Below are positions 20,556 through 30,154 of a DNA stretch of 64,000 nucleotides, piece after piece. The stretch comes from Marinomonas hwangdonensis (lineage in GTDB: Bacteria > Pseudomonadota > Gammaproteobacteria > Pseudomonadales > Marinomonadaceae). Both the position numbers and the translations under genes were made by a program. The notes beneath the pieces are model-generated. The model worked only from the letters and a program-made list of their open reading frames with translations, was not told the DNA's origin and searched no databases. The DNA is taken from contig NZ_RIZG01000002.1 in assembly GCF_003721245.1 (NCBI RefSeq), positions 124,001 through 188,000 of the forward strand, given 5' to 3'. Position 1 is the stretch's first letter. Every line of letters begins with the position of its first letter.

Positions 20556-22451
20556 ATGCGCTTTTTCGCTCTATTGTTTTTTCTCTTTTTTCACAGTGCG
20601 TCTCCCGCTTTCACCTTTGGCTCTGTCACGCCTTCCCTAACCAAGCCCACATTTCTCGACGTAGAACAAGCATTTCAGCTGTTGGTTACACCTAATGATG
20701 ACGGAACCTTGGTTGCACACTGGAAAATTCACCAGGGGTATTATTTATATCGTGATCAGTTCAAATTAGAGCAATTCACATACACACCCTCAGTAGACTT
20801 GAGTCATCTCACCGGAACGGACCAAGTAAACGGGTTATCTTTCGCATCCTTTGCGTTAGGCGAAATCATACAAGACCCCTATTTCGGTACGGTAACGGTA
20901 TACAGAGACGAGCTATCGCTGTCCATTCAACACGACCCACGCCTTCCACCCGGGACGCAAATAAACGCCGTGCTGACCTACCAAGGTTGTGCCGATAAAG
21001 GGTTATGTTATGCCCCCGTTAACCATCCAATTCAGTATACAGTGCCTAACCCCCCCTTAAATCAAGACGTTAACGCCTCACAACTTGGTGAGGTTCCGTC
21101 GGAGAAGAACGAGAGTGCAAGCCAACAACCTCAGATCTCGCCATCACAAACCGAGTCAGTGAATCAGCTTTTAAACCAGTCTTTCTCATGGACCACGCTT
21201 GCAACCTTATTTGGAATAGGCTTGCTTTTATCGTTTACTCCTTGCGTATTACCAATGATTCCCATTGTGAGCGCTATCGTTGTTGGGACACAAAATTCAA
21301 GAATGGGGGCTTTTTACTACAGTTTGGTATATGTACTGGGCATGGCACTGACCTATGCGGCTATTGGTGGTCTAGTTGGACTCTTTGGTGTTCAGCTCAA
21401 TTTACAAGCTAGCCTGCAAAACCCCATCATAATACTGCTAAGTGCCGGAATATTTGTTGCTCTCGCGATAGCCATGTTTGGCGTTTATGAGCTCAAGCTA
21501 CCAGGTTCTTGGCAACAAAAACTGCAGGTAGCCAGTAGTACCAAACACCCTTCTTCGAAAACCAGCATCAGTGTTTTTATCGCTGGCGTTTTATCTACCT
21601 TAATCGTCTCACCCTGTGTATCGGCCCCATTGGCAGGTGCCTTGCTATTTATCAGCAGTCAAAATAGCGCCTTACAAGGCGCACTCATTTTGTTTGTGAT
21701 GGCGATGGGCATGAGCGTGCCGCTTTTGTTAGTCGGCTTATTTGGCCCCAAAATTCTACCTAAAAATGGCGAGTGGCTGCATGACATAAAAGTAATGATG
21801 GGCTTTGCCTTATTGGCAATGTCAATTTGGCTGATAACTCGATGGCTCCCCTTTAGCAGCCACCTGCTGTTATGGGGAGGATTAGCACTGTCTATTAGCG
21901 GTTATTTTATTCACCGCGGTATCAAGGAACACAGTCACCCCATACGCTGGTTTATGGCCTTAGTGTTTATGACATTGGGGATCATTGAGTTTTTAGGAGG
22001 AGCAATGGGTGAAGTTGACCCCCTTCAACCTTTGAGAAAGCTCAACATGTCATCGCAAGAAAGCAAAAATCTTGGCACCATGAACAGCCAGCCTATCTTT
22101 CACGCCACCATAACAAGTTTGGACGAATTGAACGCATTAATTCATCGTCAAGATCCCAGACCTATTGTATTGGATCTTTACGCAGACTGGTGTATCAGCT
22201 GCATAAGCGTCAATCGTATGCTTGCCTCACCAGATATCGCTTTACAGCTTAATCAGACCCGGCTAATTAAGGTGGATGTCACGCAAAATAGTGCGAAAAA
22301 CAAGGCGTTAATGCGCCAATTTAATTTGATTGGCCCACCCTCTTTGGTGTTTTTAAATGCTCAGGGAGACGAATACCCAGGAATGACCTTAATGGGAACG
22401 CCAACCCAATCTCTTATTTCCGCACGTTTAGACGCCATCACACAACCTTAG
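20556..22451 (+). CDS. dsbD: Thiol:disulfide interchange protein DsbD
   Basis: A 631-residue transmembrane reductase. I place the start at 20556, where AAAAGG lies five bases upstream and a signal peptide begins at once; in-frame codons from 20454 are upstream sequence. Order: periplasmic alpha domain with the Cys pair in YQGCADKGLCY; eight-helix membrane domain with redox Cys in FTPCVLPMIP and SPCVSAPLAG; C-terminal thioredoxin-like gamma domain with CISC in YADWCISCISVN. It passes electrons from cytoplasmic thioredoxin to periplasmic DsbC, DsbG and cytochrome c maturation. In Pseudomonas it lies just upstream of aroQ-accB; here aroQ is missing. Confidence 0.93.
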   Translation: MRFFALLFFLFFHSASPAFTFGSVTPSLTKPTFLDVEQAFQLLVTPNDDGTLVAHWKIHQGYYLYRDQFKLEQFTYTPSVDLSHLTGTDQVNGLSFASFALGEIIQDPYFGTVTVYRDELSLSIQHDPRLPPGTQINAVLTYQGCADKGLCYAPVNHPIQYTVPNPPLNQDVNASQLGEVPSEKNESASQQPQISPSQTESVNQLLNQSFSWTTLATLFGIGLLLSFTPCVLPMIPIVSAIVVGTQNSRMGAFYYSLVYVLGMALTYAAIGGLVGLFGVQLNLQASLQNPIIILLSAGIFVALAIAMFGVYELKLPGSWQQKLQVASSTKHPSSKTSISVFIAGVLSTLIVSPCVSAPLAGALLFISSQNSALQGALILFVMAMGMSVPLLLVGLFGPKILPKNGEWLHDIKVMMGFALLAMSIWLITRWLPFSSHLLLWGGLALSISGYFIHRGIKEHSHPIRWFMALVFMTLGIIEFLGGAMGEVDPLQPLRKLNMSSQESKNLGTMNSQPIFHATITSLDELNALIHRQDPRPIVLDLYADWCISCISVNRMLASPDIALQLNQTRLIKVDVTQNSAKNKALMRQFNLIGPPSLVFLNAQGDEYPGMTLMGTPTQSLISARLDAITQP

Positions 22452-22637
22452 CAAAAAAGCCAACAGAGCAAGTTTACAAAAGATCATTATTCAACCTACA
22501 TAAACATTTTTTGGTTTTTTTGCTACAGAACTGGACAAAATACCGCTTTTTACCGATAATTTCGAACTATAAGCATTTACCATTATCATTCGTAATCCGT
22601 CATATTTACGCATCAAATGGGATTATTGCGAAAAATT

Positions 22638-22643
22638 TATAAT
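22638..22643 (+). promoter_or_regulatory. Possible -10 element upstream of accB
   Basis: A perfect TATAAT lies 54 bp before the accB ATG. No good -35 hexamer sits at 16-18 bp spacing, so this is a tentative promoter call. The rest of the 246 bp dsbD-accB gap is AT-rich and holds no gene. Confidence 0.35.
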
Positions 22644-22697
22644 AGTCAGTGAGCTATGCAATCACTGAAACGCCAATAAAGACAGAAGAGAGTATTC

Positions 22698-23141
22698 ATG
22701 GACATTCGCAAAATCAAAAAACTAATCGAACTATTAGAAGAATCTAACGTCTACGAAATCGAAATAAAGGAAGGCGAAGAAGCGGTTCGCATTAGCCGTG
22801 GTGGTGCACCTTTGCAAGCGGCGTATGCACCCGCTCCGGTTATGGCACCACAAGCTGCCCCCACTCCTTCCGCTGCGGCGCCTGAGGCACCTGCTGCTGT
22901 CAATCACGGCCATACTGTTAATTCACCAATGGTTGGCACCTACTACAAATCCTCTGCACCAGGCGCGAAGCCTTTCATTGAAGTAGGCCAAAAAGTGAAT
23001 GTAGGCGACACTATTTGTATCGTTGAAGCCATGAAAATGATGAACCAAATTGAAGCGGACAAATCCGGTACCATCGGCGCTATTCTTGTTGAAGACGGCG
23101 AGCCGGTTGAATTTGATCAGCCACTTGTTTCCATCATTTAA
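22698..23141 (+). CDS. accB: Biotin carboxyl carrier protein of acetyl-CoA carboxylase
   Basis: A 147-residue carrier. The N-terminal helical part ([15 protein letters not shown]) is followed by an Ala/Pro-rich linker (about 38-68) and the biotinyl domain with the [11 protein letters not shown] motif; Lys113 is the biotinylated residue. It carries carboxybiotin between AccC and the carboxyltransferase in the first step of fatty acid synthesis. accC follows after 24 bp. Confidence 0.96.
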   Translation: MDIRKIKKLIELLEESNVYEIEIKEGEEAVRISRGGAPLQAAYAPAPVMAPQAAPTPSAAAPEAPAAVNHGHTVNSPMVGTYYKSSAPGAKPFIEVGQKVNVGDTICIVEAMKMMNQIEADKSGTIGAILVEDGEPVEFDQPLVSII

Positions 23142-23165
23142 TCCAACGCAAACAAAGGTTTCATC

Positions 23166-24506
23166 ATGCTCGATAAGGTATTGATTGCTAACCGAGGCGA
23201 AATCGCATTGCGTATTCTGCGTGCGTGCAAAGAACTCGGTATCAAAACCGTTGCGGTTCATTCAAAAATTGACCGTGACTTACTCCATGTGCGCCTTGCA
23301 GACGAATCCATCTGCATTGGACCTAACCCTTCAGCTCAAAGCTATTTGAACATTCCAGCGATCATTAGCGCGGCTGAATTAACCGATACGTCAGCGATTC
23401 ACCCAGGCTATGGCTTTTTAGCCGAAAACGCGGATTTCGCTGAGCAAGTTGAGCGTTCTGGTTTTGCTTTTATCGGCCCTAAAGCCGAAACCATTCGCCT
23501 AATGGGCGATAAAGTATCGGCTATTAAAGCAATGAAAGAAGCGGGCGTTCCCACCGTTCCAGGGTCAAATGGTCCCGTACCTACCGATCCAGATGAATGT
23601 TTGCGCGTCGCAAAAGAAATTGGCTTCCCAGTCATTGTAAAAGCAGCAGCGGGCGGCGGTGGTCGTGGTATGCGTGTTGTTCACAACGAAGGGAGCCTAT
23701 TAAAATCCATCAGCATCACTCAGTCTGAAGCCGGCTCTTACTTCGGTGATAGCACTGTGTATATGGAAAAATTCCTCCAAAACCCACGTCACGTTGAAGT
23801 TCAAGTATTGGCCGACGGTCAAGGCAACGCTATACACCTATACGATCGTGACTGTTCTTTGCAGCGTCGCCATCAAAAAGTGTTGGAAGAAGCTCCCGCT
23901 CCCATGCTGAATGAAGAGTCTCGTCAAGCTTGCTTAAAGGCCTGTGTAGATGCTTGTATCAAAATCAACTACCGCGGCGCGGGTACGTTTGAGTTCCTTT
24001 ACGAAGATGGTAATTTCTACTTCATAGAAATGAACACTCGCGTTCAAGTAGAACATCCTGTAACGGAAATGGTCACAGGTGTCGACATTGTGAAAGAACA
24101 GCTTCGCATCGCGAGCGGTATGCCGTTATCGTTGAAGCAAGAAGACATCAAACTAAATGGCCACGCTGTCGAAGCGCGTATCAACGCGGAAGACCCCAAA
24201 ACCTTCATGCCCTGCCCTGGTAAAGTTCATTATTTCCATGCGCCTGGCGGTATGGGAGTTCGCGTTGACTCACATTTATACAGTGGTTATTCCGTACCAC
24301 CGAACTATGATTCCATGATCGCAAAGATCATCTGTCATGCACCCGACCGAACGGCAGCGCTAAAACGCCTTTCTGGGGCACTAGACGAAACCTTTATTGA
24401 TGGAATCAAAACCAACATAGCGTTACAAAAAGACTTGGTAAATGACGCTAACTTCATTGTAGGTGGCGTTAACATCCATTATTTGGAGAAAAAACTCGGT
24501 TTGTAA
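23166..24506 (+). CDS. accC: Biotin carboxylase subunit of acetyl-CoA carboxylase
   Basis: A 446-residue ATP-grasp enzyme of standard length. It opens with [20 protein letters not shown], the biotin carboxylase N-terminal domain. The glycine-rich ATP lid is [14 protein letters not shown] and the catalytic region [20 protein letters not shown] is intact. It carboxylates biotin on AccB using bicarbonate and ATP. It forms the accBC operon. Confidence 0.97.
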   Translation: MLDKVLIANRGEIALRILRACKELGIKTVAVHSKIDRDLLHVRLADESICIGPNPSAQSYLNIPAIISAAELTDTSAIHPGYGFLAENADFAEQVERSGFAFIGPKAETIRLMGDKVSAIKAMKEAGVPTVPGSNGPVPTDPDECLRVAKEIGFPVIVKAAAGGGGRGMRVVHNEGSLLKSISITQSEAGSYFGDSTVYMEKFLQNPRHVEVQVLADGQGNAIHLYDRDCSLQRRHQKVLEEAPAPMLNEESRQACLKACVDACIKINYRGAGTFEFLYEDGNFYFIEMNTRVQVEHPVTEMVTGVDIVKEQLRIASGMPLSLKQEDIKLNGHAVEARINAEDPKTFMPCPGKVHYFHAPGGMGVRVDSHLYSGYSVPPNYDSMIAKIICHAPDRTAALKRLSGALDETFIDGIKTNIALQKDLVNDANFIVGGVNIHYLEKKLGL

Positions 24507-24517
24507 TCACCGTAGTT

Positions 24518-24552
24518 TAACCCCTAGCGAACGAGTATTTCACTAGGGGTTA
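24518..24552 (+). terminator. Hairpin after accC
   Basis: A 10-bp inverted repeat (24518-24527 with 24543-24552) begins 11 bp after the accC stop. It is followed by a mildly T-rich tail. It probably separates accBC from prmA. Confidence 0.55.
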
Positions 24553-24625
24553 TCATTTTCCTCTCGCCACCCATCCCAAGCTTCGCTATTCTATTCCTGT
24601 TTTTTTTCATTGTTGGATTTCATTT

Positions 24626-25516
24626 ATGCCTTGGCTTCAAATACGCATTCACACTACACCCGATCATGTTCCCGCTTTTGAGGATACACTTTTAGAATGT
24701 GGCGCCTTGGTGGTCACCTTTGAAGACGTTCATGATGACCCTGTATATGAACCTGACTTAAACACCACCCCACTTTGGAATCATACGAAAGTGACAGGCT
24801 TGTTCGAAGCAGACGCAGACATTGAGCATATTCGCCCTGTGGTTGAGCATAAAGCCGAATCGCTTGGTGAAACCAACATAGATTTAAAAATCGAAATCCT
24901 TGAAGACAAAGATTGGGAAAGAGAGTGGATGGATAACTACCACCCTATTCAGTTTGGTGAACGCCTTTGGGTATGCCCAAGCTGGCGCCAAGTACCTGAT
25001 GCAAATGCGGTCACTTTAATGCTTGACCCTGGCCTCGCTTTTGGTACTGGCACACACCCGACAACCGCCTTATGCTTACAATGGTTAGACAGTGTTGATT
25101 GCCAAGACAAAACCATCATTGACTATGGTTGCGGCTCAGGCATTTTAGGAATTGCCGGTTTATTGCTGGGCGCAAAGAATATGGTCGGCATTGATATAGA
25201 CCCTCAAGCCGTCCAAGCCACCGAAGCCAACGCAGAACGCAACAACATTGAGCCAAGCCGTATTGAAGTCAAATTACCGCCTTACGAATCCGACTTACAA
25301 GCCGATATCGTTGTTGCCAACATTCTTGCAGGCCCTCTTGCTCATTTGGCACCTACCATCTCTGCACTGGTGAAAACCAATGGCCAATTGGCGCTTTCTG
25401 GTATTCTTGCCAATCAAGCACACGATGTCATTGACGCTTACAAAACTTGGTTCACCATTGATTCTGTAGTAGAAAAAGAAGAATGGGTTCGTATTGTTGG
25501 AACGAAACACGCATAA
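24626..25516 (+). CDS. prmA: Ribosomal protein L11 methyltransferase
   Basis: A 296-residue class I methyltransferase that trimethylates lysines and the N-terminus of L11. The N-terminal L11-recognition domain (MPWLQIRIHTTPDHVPAFEDTL) is joined to a Rossmann domain with DPGLAFGTGTHPTT and DYGCGSGILGIAG as the SAM-binding motif I. VVANILAGPL is the catalytic-loop signature. It sits between accC and the DUF3426 gene, as in Pseudomonas. Confidence 0.95.
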   Translation: MPWLQIRIHTTPDHVPAFEDTLLECGALVVTFEDVHDDPVYEPDLNTTPLWNHTKVTGLFEADADIEHIRPVVEHKAESLGETNIDLKIEILEDKDWEREWMDNYHPIQFGERLWVCPSWRQVPDANAVTLMLDPGLAFGTGTHPTTALCLQWLDSVDCQDKTIIDYGCGSGILGIAGLLLGAKNMVGIDIDPQAVQATEANAERNNIEPSRIEVKLPPYESDLQADIVVANILAGPLAHLAPTISALVKTNGQLALSGILANQAHDVIDAYKTWFTIDSVVEKEEWVRIVGTKHA

Positions 25517-25559
25517 GTTGTAATCATTGATTGTAAACCAAACAGGATAGTTGTCACTC

Positions 25560-26885
25560 ATGGCCAGTAGCCTAATCACACGTTGCCCAAAATGTTCCAC
25601 TGCATTTCGCGTCAGCGATGAAGTTTTACGCATGGCCAAGGGCAAAGTTCGTTGTGGTCAGTGCTTCCATATTTTCAATGCCAGCCAGTCTGAAGATTCT
25701 GCTGCCAGCTCGGCCACCCAAAAAGAACAGAATCGCAAAAAAGAAGCCATCACTCCTTCCGTGCCACAAGCATCATTTAATGAGCCAGAATCCAAGTCAA
25801 TTTTTACTGGTATCACTGAATCAACGGATAACAATCCAGAGCCAACCGAAGAAGTGATTAACCCTGACTGGCTGCAGACACTTTTTGACGATGATGACCT
25901 TAACCCTGTGACGGACTATAAACCGTCTCAACCAGACTACCTTGAAACAGAAGCGCTCGTATCGGATGAGCACAATGCCACACAAATAGCGGCCACAGCG
26001 CCTAAAGCCCAACCCGCTACCGACCGCACAAAATCGGTGACATCTCCAGCACAAACAGACCAAGCACCTTGGGAAGTCGAACTTGCCGAAGTGGAAGCGG
26101 CTCTCAACGCGTCTTACACTAGCAATACAAACAAGGAGACAAAGAGCCAACCATCTAAAGCGGACACATCAAGAGAGCCATTACAGGCACAGACATCGCC
26201 CTACACATCCATCCAACCCTTTATCGCCGATGAAAAAGAGCCGGATTACATGACCGCTCTGCACTCGTTGGCGCAAACAGCCGCTAAACAAGACCCAGCG
26301 GGCCATAACCAACACAGTTTTCTTGACCAGCTCTCCGCTCAACAAAATCTCGCCCCCTTACTGGATGACCAACCCCATCCAGAAAGCAGTAGAAAGAAGC
26401 ACCTGTGGCTTTGGTTTTTAGCGTCGTTACTTGGGGCTTCTTTATTATTTGCCCAAGCTGCGATTCATTTCTTCGACGAAGGTAGCCGCTCATCAAGCTT
26501 TCGCCATTTTTATCGCTCTGTTTGTTCGTACACGGGTTGCGTGCTACCTCGCTTTGAAGATGTGTCCGCCATTTCACTCCAGCACGTGCGCATACAAAGC
26601 CATCCTTCTTTAGCTAACACGCTATTAGTAAACGCAATCATCACCAACGGTAGTAGCTTTTCTCAGCCTATGCCGAAAATTGCCCTGGAATTTTTCGACC
26701 TCAATGGCGCCCCTGTGGCCGCACGTCTTTTTGCACCAAGCGATTATTTACACAAAGACTTTCTCGACATCACTTATATGCCACCCGAAACCCCCATCCA
26801 TCTCGTTATTCCGATACAGGATCCGGGCGCCCGTGCTGTCACTCATCAACTCAAAGCCTTCCCAACAGATACCCGTTCGTACTAG
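25560..26885 (+). CDS. MJ0042-type zinc-ribbon, DUF3426 membrane protein
   Basis: A 441-residue protein. The N-terminus has a zinc ribbon with two CxxC pairs (TRCPKCSTAFRV and VRCGQCFHIFN). A long acidic, low-complexity stretch (~50-275) leads to one transmembrane helix near 285-303 and a C-terminal DUF3426 domain (LVNAIITNGSSFSQPMPKIA). The function is unknown, but the gene is consistently linked to prmA and dusB. The start is uncertain: ATG at 25560 is preferred over TTG at 25551, as AGGA at 25544 is poorly spaced for both. Confidence 0.82.
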   Translation: MASSLITRCPKCSTAFRVSDEVLRMAKGKVRCGQCFHIFNASQSEDSAASSATQKEQNRKKEAITPSVPQASFNEPESKSIFTGITESTDNNPEPTEEVINPDWLQTLFDDDDLNPVTDYKPSQPDYLETEALVSDEHNATQIAATAPKAQPATDRTKSVTSPAQTDQAPWEVELAEVEAALNASYTSNTNKETKSQPSKADTSREPLQAQTSPYTSIQPFIADEKEPDYMTALHSLAQTAAKQDPAGHNQHSFLDQLSAQQNLAPLLDDQPHPESSRKKHLWLWFLASLLGASLLFAQAAIHFFDEGSRSSSFRHFYRSVCSYTGCVLPRFEDVSAISLQHVRIQSHPSLANTLLVNAIITNGSSFSQPMPKIALEFFDLNGAPVAARLFAPSDYLHKDFLDITYMPPETPIHLVIPIQDPGARAVTHQLKAFPTDTRSY

Positions 26886-26952
26886 TTTGAGCACGTTTTG
26901 TGATTAAGTGAAAAAAAGCACAAAAAATAGTCAGTTTTTGCACTGTCAAGAC

Positions 26953-26981
26953 TTCAAAAACAACGATTGCCTAGGTATTAT
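26953..26981 (+). promoter_or_regulatory. Candidate dusB-fis promoter with GC-rich discriminator
   Basis: TTCAAA (26953-26958) and TATTAT (26976-26981) are 17 bp apart and match the sigma-70 hexamers at four or five of six positions each. The bases right after the -10 (TCACGCCCG) are GC-rich. Such a discriminator is known to make E. coli fis and rRNA promoters sensitive to ppGpp. The promoter call is an inference from sequence only. Confidence 0.45.
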
Positions 26982-27040
26982 TCACGCCCGCTCGACACTG
27001 TCGACGATCTTTAACATTCAATCCAGTATTCAGGAACATC

Positions 27041-28003
27041 ATGGCTTTTGCTATTGGCCCGTATTGCGTTGACAACCCTGTTATTCTTGCCCCAATGGCG
27101 GGCGTAACGGATTTGCCTTTTCGCCGCCTTTGTCATGATCTAGGTGCAGGCTTAGTGGTATCAGAAATGGTCACTTCTGACGTTCGCCTGTGGAACTCGA
27201 CAAAAAGCCGTCATCGTTTAATCCACGATGCGGAAGTCTCGCCGAGATCCGTTCAAATTGCAGGTGGTGATCCTCAAATGATGGCAGAAGCCGCTCAACA
27301 AAATGTTGAGCTTGGCGCCCAAATCATTGATATCAACATGGGATGCCCCGCTAAAAAGGTATGCAATAAAGCAGCAGGCTCTGCATTACTAAAAGATGAA
27401 GCACTTGTTCGAGAAATACTGGAGTCTGTTGTAAATAGTGTCTCGGTTCCCGTCACGCTGAAGATTCGTACTGGATGGAGCCAAGATCAAAAAAATGGCT
27501 TAGCCATTGCGAAAATGGCGGAAGATATCGGCATTCAAGCGCTGGCTATTCATGGTCGTACGCGAGAATGCAAATTCCAAGGACAGGCGGAATACGATAC
27601 GATTGCCGAGATTAAGCATCATTTACGTATTCCCGTCTTCGCTAATGGGGATATAAACGACGCGCAATCCGCGAAGTTCGTGAAAGAGTACACCAAAGCG
27701 GATGGCATCATGATTGGACGAGCCGCTCAAGGAAGGCCGTGGATTTTTCGCGAAATAAACCACTATTTACAAACCAATGAATTGTTAGCACCACCCCCTC
27801 TGTCTGAGGTAAGACAACTTGTAATCAACCATGTAAACGCCTTACATCAGTTTTATGGCGATTACCTTGGCGTGCGAATTGCTCGTAAGCATGTTGGCTG
27901 GTACCTGCAGACGTTAGCGGATAAAACACAATTTCGCAGCGTGTTTAACCGTATTGATAATACGCAAGAACAGCTGGATAAATTGGAAGAGTTCTTTGTT
28001 TAG
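27041..28003 (+). CDS. dusB: tRNA-dihydrouridine synthase B
   Basis: A 320-residue FMN enzyme that reduces uridine in the tRNA D-loop. APMAGVTDLPFRRLC opens the TIM barrel. NMGCPAKKVCNKAAGSAL contains the catalytic Cys, and HGRTRECKFQGQAEYD and GIMIGRAAQGRPW are family blocks. dusB-fis is an ancient conserved operon in gammaproteobacteria; fis follows after 124 bp. Confidence 0.95.
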   Translation: MAFAIGPYCVDNPVILAPMAGVTDLPFRRLCHDLGAGLVVSEMVTSDVRLWNSTKSRHRLIHDAEVSPRSVQIAGGDPQMMAEAAQQNVELGAQIIDINMGCPAKKVCNKAAGSALLKDEALVREILESVVNSVSVPVTLKIRTGWSQDQKNGLAIAKMAEDIGIQALAIHGRTRECKFQGQAEYDTIAEIKHHLRIPVFANGDINDAQSAKFVKEYTKADGIMIGRAAQGRPWIFREINHYLQTNELLAPPPLSEVRQLVINHVNALHQFYGDYLGVRIARKHVGWYLQTLADKTQFRSVFNRIDNTQEQLDKLEEFFV

Positions 28004-28127
28004 CAATAGGTAAACAAATCTCACACTTAATGTAATGGGTATTATTATAAGAAAGCCGATGTGTTTTCCGCTGTATTAATCAATGCACATTAACTAATGG
28101 TTAGCTTTAAAAATAGAAGGTCATTCT

Positions 28128-28406
28128 GTGGTAGAACAAACTCATACTCATACGTTTCAAGCCGCTTCTTCAGAGCAGTCACAAACTCTACGTGACAACG
28201 TTGAAAAAGCCCTACAAAACTATTTCGCTCATCTTGATGGGCAGCCAATAACAGACTTATATCAGTTAGTCTTAGCGGAGGTTGAGGCGCCTTTGCTAGA
28301 GTCTGTCATGAGCTACACAAAGGATAACCAAACCAAAGCATCCACCATCCTTGGATTAAACCGAGGAACGCTTCGCAAGAAGCTAAAGCAATACGGCATG
28401 CTATAA
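28128..28406 (+). CDS. fis: DNA-binding protein Fis
   Basis: A 92-residue nucleoid-associated protein, slightly shorter than E. coli Fis (98). The C-terminal helix-turn-helix [18 protein letters not shown] is almost unchanged. It starts at a GTG (28128) with AGAAGG seven bases upstream. Fis bends DNA, activates rRNA promoters and shapes the nucleoid in early growth. The terminator directly follows. Confidence 0.95.
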   Translation: MVEQTHTHTFQAASSEQSQTLRDNVEKALQNYFAHLDGQPITDLYQLVLAEVEAPLLESVMSYTKDNQTKASTILGLNRGTLRKKLKQYGML

Positions 28407-28414
28407 GCACAAAG

Positions 28415-28441
28415 AAAAAAGGGCGGATTCGCCCTTTTTTT
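28415..28441 (+). terminator. Intrinsic terminator of dusB-fis
   Basis: GGGCG and CGCCC pair around a GATT loop (28421-28434), flanked by six A and seven T that extend the stem and form the U-run. It starts 8 bp after the fis stop and is a textbook rho-independent terminator. Confidence 0.93.
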
Positions 28442-28491
28442 CGTCCTATCTTCCCCTTGTTTTATTTAGTGTTAAATTAATTGCGAGAACC

Positions 28492-30072
28492 ATGATGGCA
28501 AATCAAAATACCGTAACTCCTATCAAACGAGCGTTAATCAGTGTTTCCGACAAAACAGGCATTGTCGAATTCGCACGTGAACTGACCGCTCAAGGCGTTG
28601 AAATTCTTTCAACGGGTGGTACTTACCGTCTTTTATTGGACAGCAACGTGAAAGCAACCGAAGTCTCTGACTACACAGGCTTCCCAGAAATGATGGATGG
28701 CCGCGTTAAAACACTTCATCCTAAAGTACACGGTGGCATTCTTGGTCGTCGCGATATCGACGGCGCTATCATGAAAGAGCACGGCATCGAAGAAATCGAT
28801 ATGGTGGTGGTGAACCTATATCCGTTCGAAGCCACGATCGAACGCCCTGATTGTGATCTTCCCATGGCGATTGAAAACATCGACATCGGTGGCCCTACCA
28901 TGGTTCGCTCTGCAGCGAAAAATCACAAAGATGTGGCTATCGTGGTTTCTCCTTCTAACTACGAAGGCATCTTGGCCTCTCTTAAAACCGACGGCGGTTT
29001 GACGTACGAGCAACGTTTCGACCTTGCGGTTAAGGCGTTCGAACACACTTCACACTATGATGGTGCGATTGCGAACTTCCTAGGCAAAAAAGTAGAAGGC
29101 GGTAGCGAAGACTTCGCTCGCACCTTCAACCTACAATTCCACAAACAAGAAGAAATGCGCTACGGTGAAAATCCACACCAGAAAGCCGCTTTCTATGTTG
29201 AAGTGAATCCTAAAGAAGCGTCCATCAGCACGGCTAAACAAATCCAAGGTAAGGCACTGTCTTACAACAACATCGCCGATACCGATGCCGCTCTTGAGTG
29301 CGTCAAAAGTTTCGATAAGCCTGCTTGTGTTATCGTTAAGCATGCCAACCCTTGTGGCGTTGCAACTGCAGCAACGCAATTTGAAGCGTATGACCTTGCT
29401 TTCCAAACAGACCCAACGTCTGCCTTTGGCGGCATCATTGCGTTTAACCAAGAGCTAGATGCACAAACCGCTCAAGCGATTGTTGATCGTCAATTCGTTG
29501 AAGTCATCATTGCACCAAGCGTGAGCAAAGAAGCCGCTGACATCGTGGCTGCGAAACAAAATGTTCGCCTACTTGAGTGTGGCCAATGGTCAAAAGACAA
29601 GCCAGCGGCGCTGGATTACAAACGCGTTAACGGCGGTTTACTGGTTCAAGACCGTGATGACGGCGTCATTACCTTAGACGATCTTAAAATTGTTTCTAAA
29701 CGTCAACCTAGCGAAGAAGAACTAAAAGATCTATTGTTTGCTTGGAAAGTCGCTAAATTCGTTAAATCCAATGCGATTGTGTATGCGAAGGCAGAACAAA
29801 CCATTGGCGTTGGCGCAGGCCAAATGAGCCGCGTTTACAGTGCTAAAATCGCAGGCATTAAAGCCGCTGACGAAAATCTAGAAGTAGCGGGCTCCGTTAT
29901 GGCGTCTGATGCTTTCTTCCCATTCCGTGATGGCATCGATGCTGCAGCGCAAGCGGGCATTACGGCTGTTATTCAGCCTGGTGGCTCTATGCGTGATGAC
30001 GAAGTTATCGCCGCTGCTGATGAAGCAGGCATGGCCATGGTCTTCACTGGAATGCGCCACTTCCGTCATTAA
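28492..30072 (+). CDS. purH: Bifunctional AICAR transformylase / IMP cyclohydrolase
   Basis: A 526-residue enzyme for the last two steps of IMP synthesis. The N-terminal MGS-like cyclohydrolase domain ([33 protein letters not shown]) is followed by the AICAR transformylase domain ([24 protein letters not shown]). Adjacent ATGs at 28492 and 28495 leave the start uncertain by one residue. purD follows after 82 bp containing two hairpins. Confidence 0.97.
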   Translation: MMANQNTVTPIKRALISVSDKTGIVEFARELTAQGVEILSTGGTYRLLLDSNVKATEVSDYTGFPEMMDGRVKTLHPKVHGGILGRRDIDGAIMKEHGIEEIDMVVVNLYPFEATIERPDCDLPMAIENIDIGGPTMVRSAAKNHKDVAIVVSPSNYEGILASLKTDGGLTYEQRFDLAVKAFEHTSHYDGAIANFLGKKVEGGSEDFARTFNLQFHKQEEMRYGENPHQKAAFYVEVNPKEASISTAKQIQGKALSYNNIADTDAALECVKSFDKPACVIVKHANPCGVATAATQFEAYDLAFQTDPTSAFGGIIAFNQELDAQTAQAIVDRQFVEVIIAPSVSKEAADIVAAKQNVRLLECGQWSKDKPAALDYKRVNGGLLVQDRDDGVITLDDLKIVSKRQPSEEELKDLLFAWKVAKFVKSNAIVYAKAEQTIGVGAGQMSRVYSAKIAGIKAADENLEVAGSVMASDAFFPFRDGIDAAAQAGITAVIQPGGSMRDDEVIAAADEAGMAMVFTGMRHFRH

Positions 30073-30082
30073 TAAGCCGTCT

Positions 30083-30132
30083 CTAAGAAGCCAAGACTTC
30101 TTAGTTCGTCACCAGAGGCTGCGGCCTCTGGT
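30083..30132 (+). other. Tandem hairpins between purH and purD
   Basis: An 8-bp stem (30083-30090 with 30097-30104) is followed after six bases by a perfect 9-bp stem with a TGCG loop (30111-30119 with 30124-30132). Neither has a T-run. They may block 3' exonucleases and so set the purH:purD mRNA ratio, or act as an attenuator. Confidence 0.6.
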
Positions 30133-30154
30133 TTGCAATACAAAGGATTAGATA

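Noticed and set aside
28442..28491. PurR operator upstream of purH
   Set aside because: No palindrome resembling the PurR consensus could be seen in this short gap.
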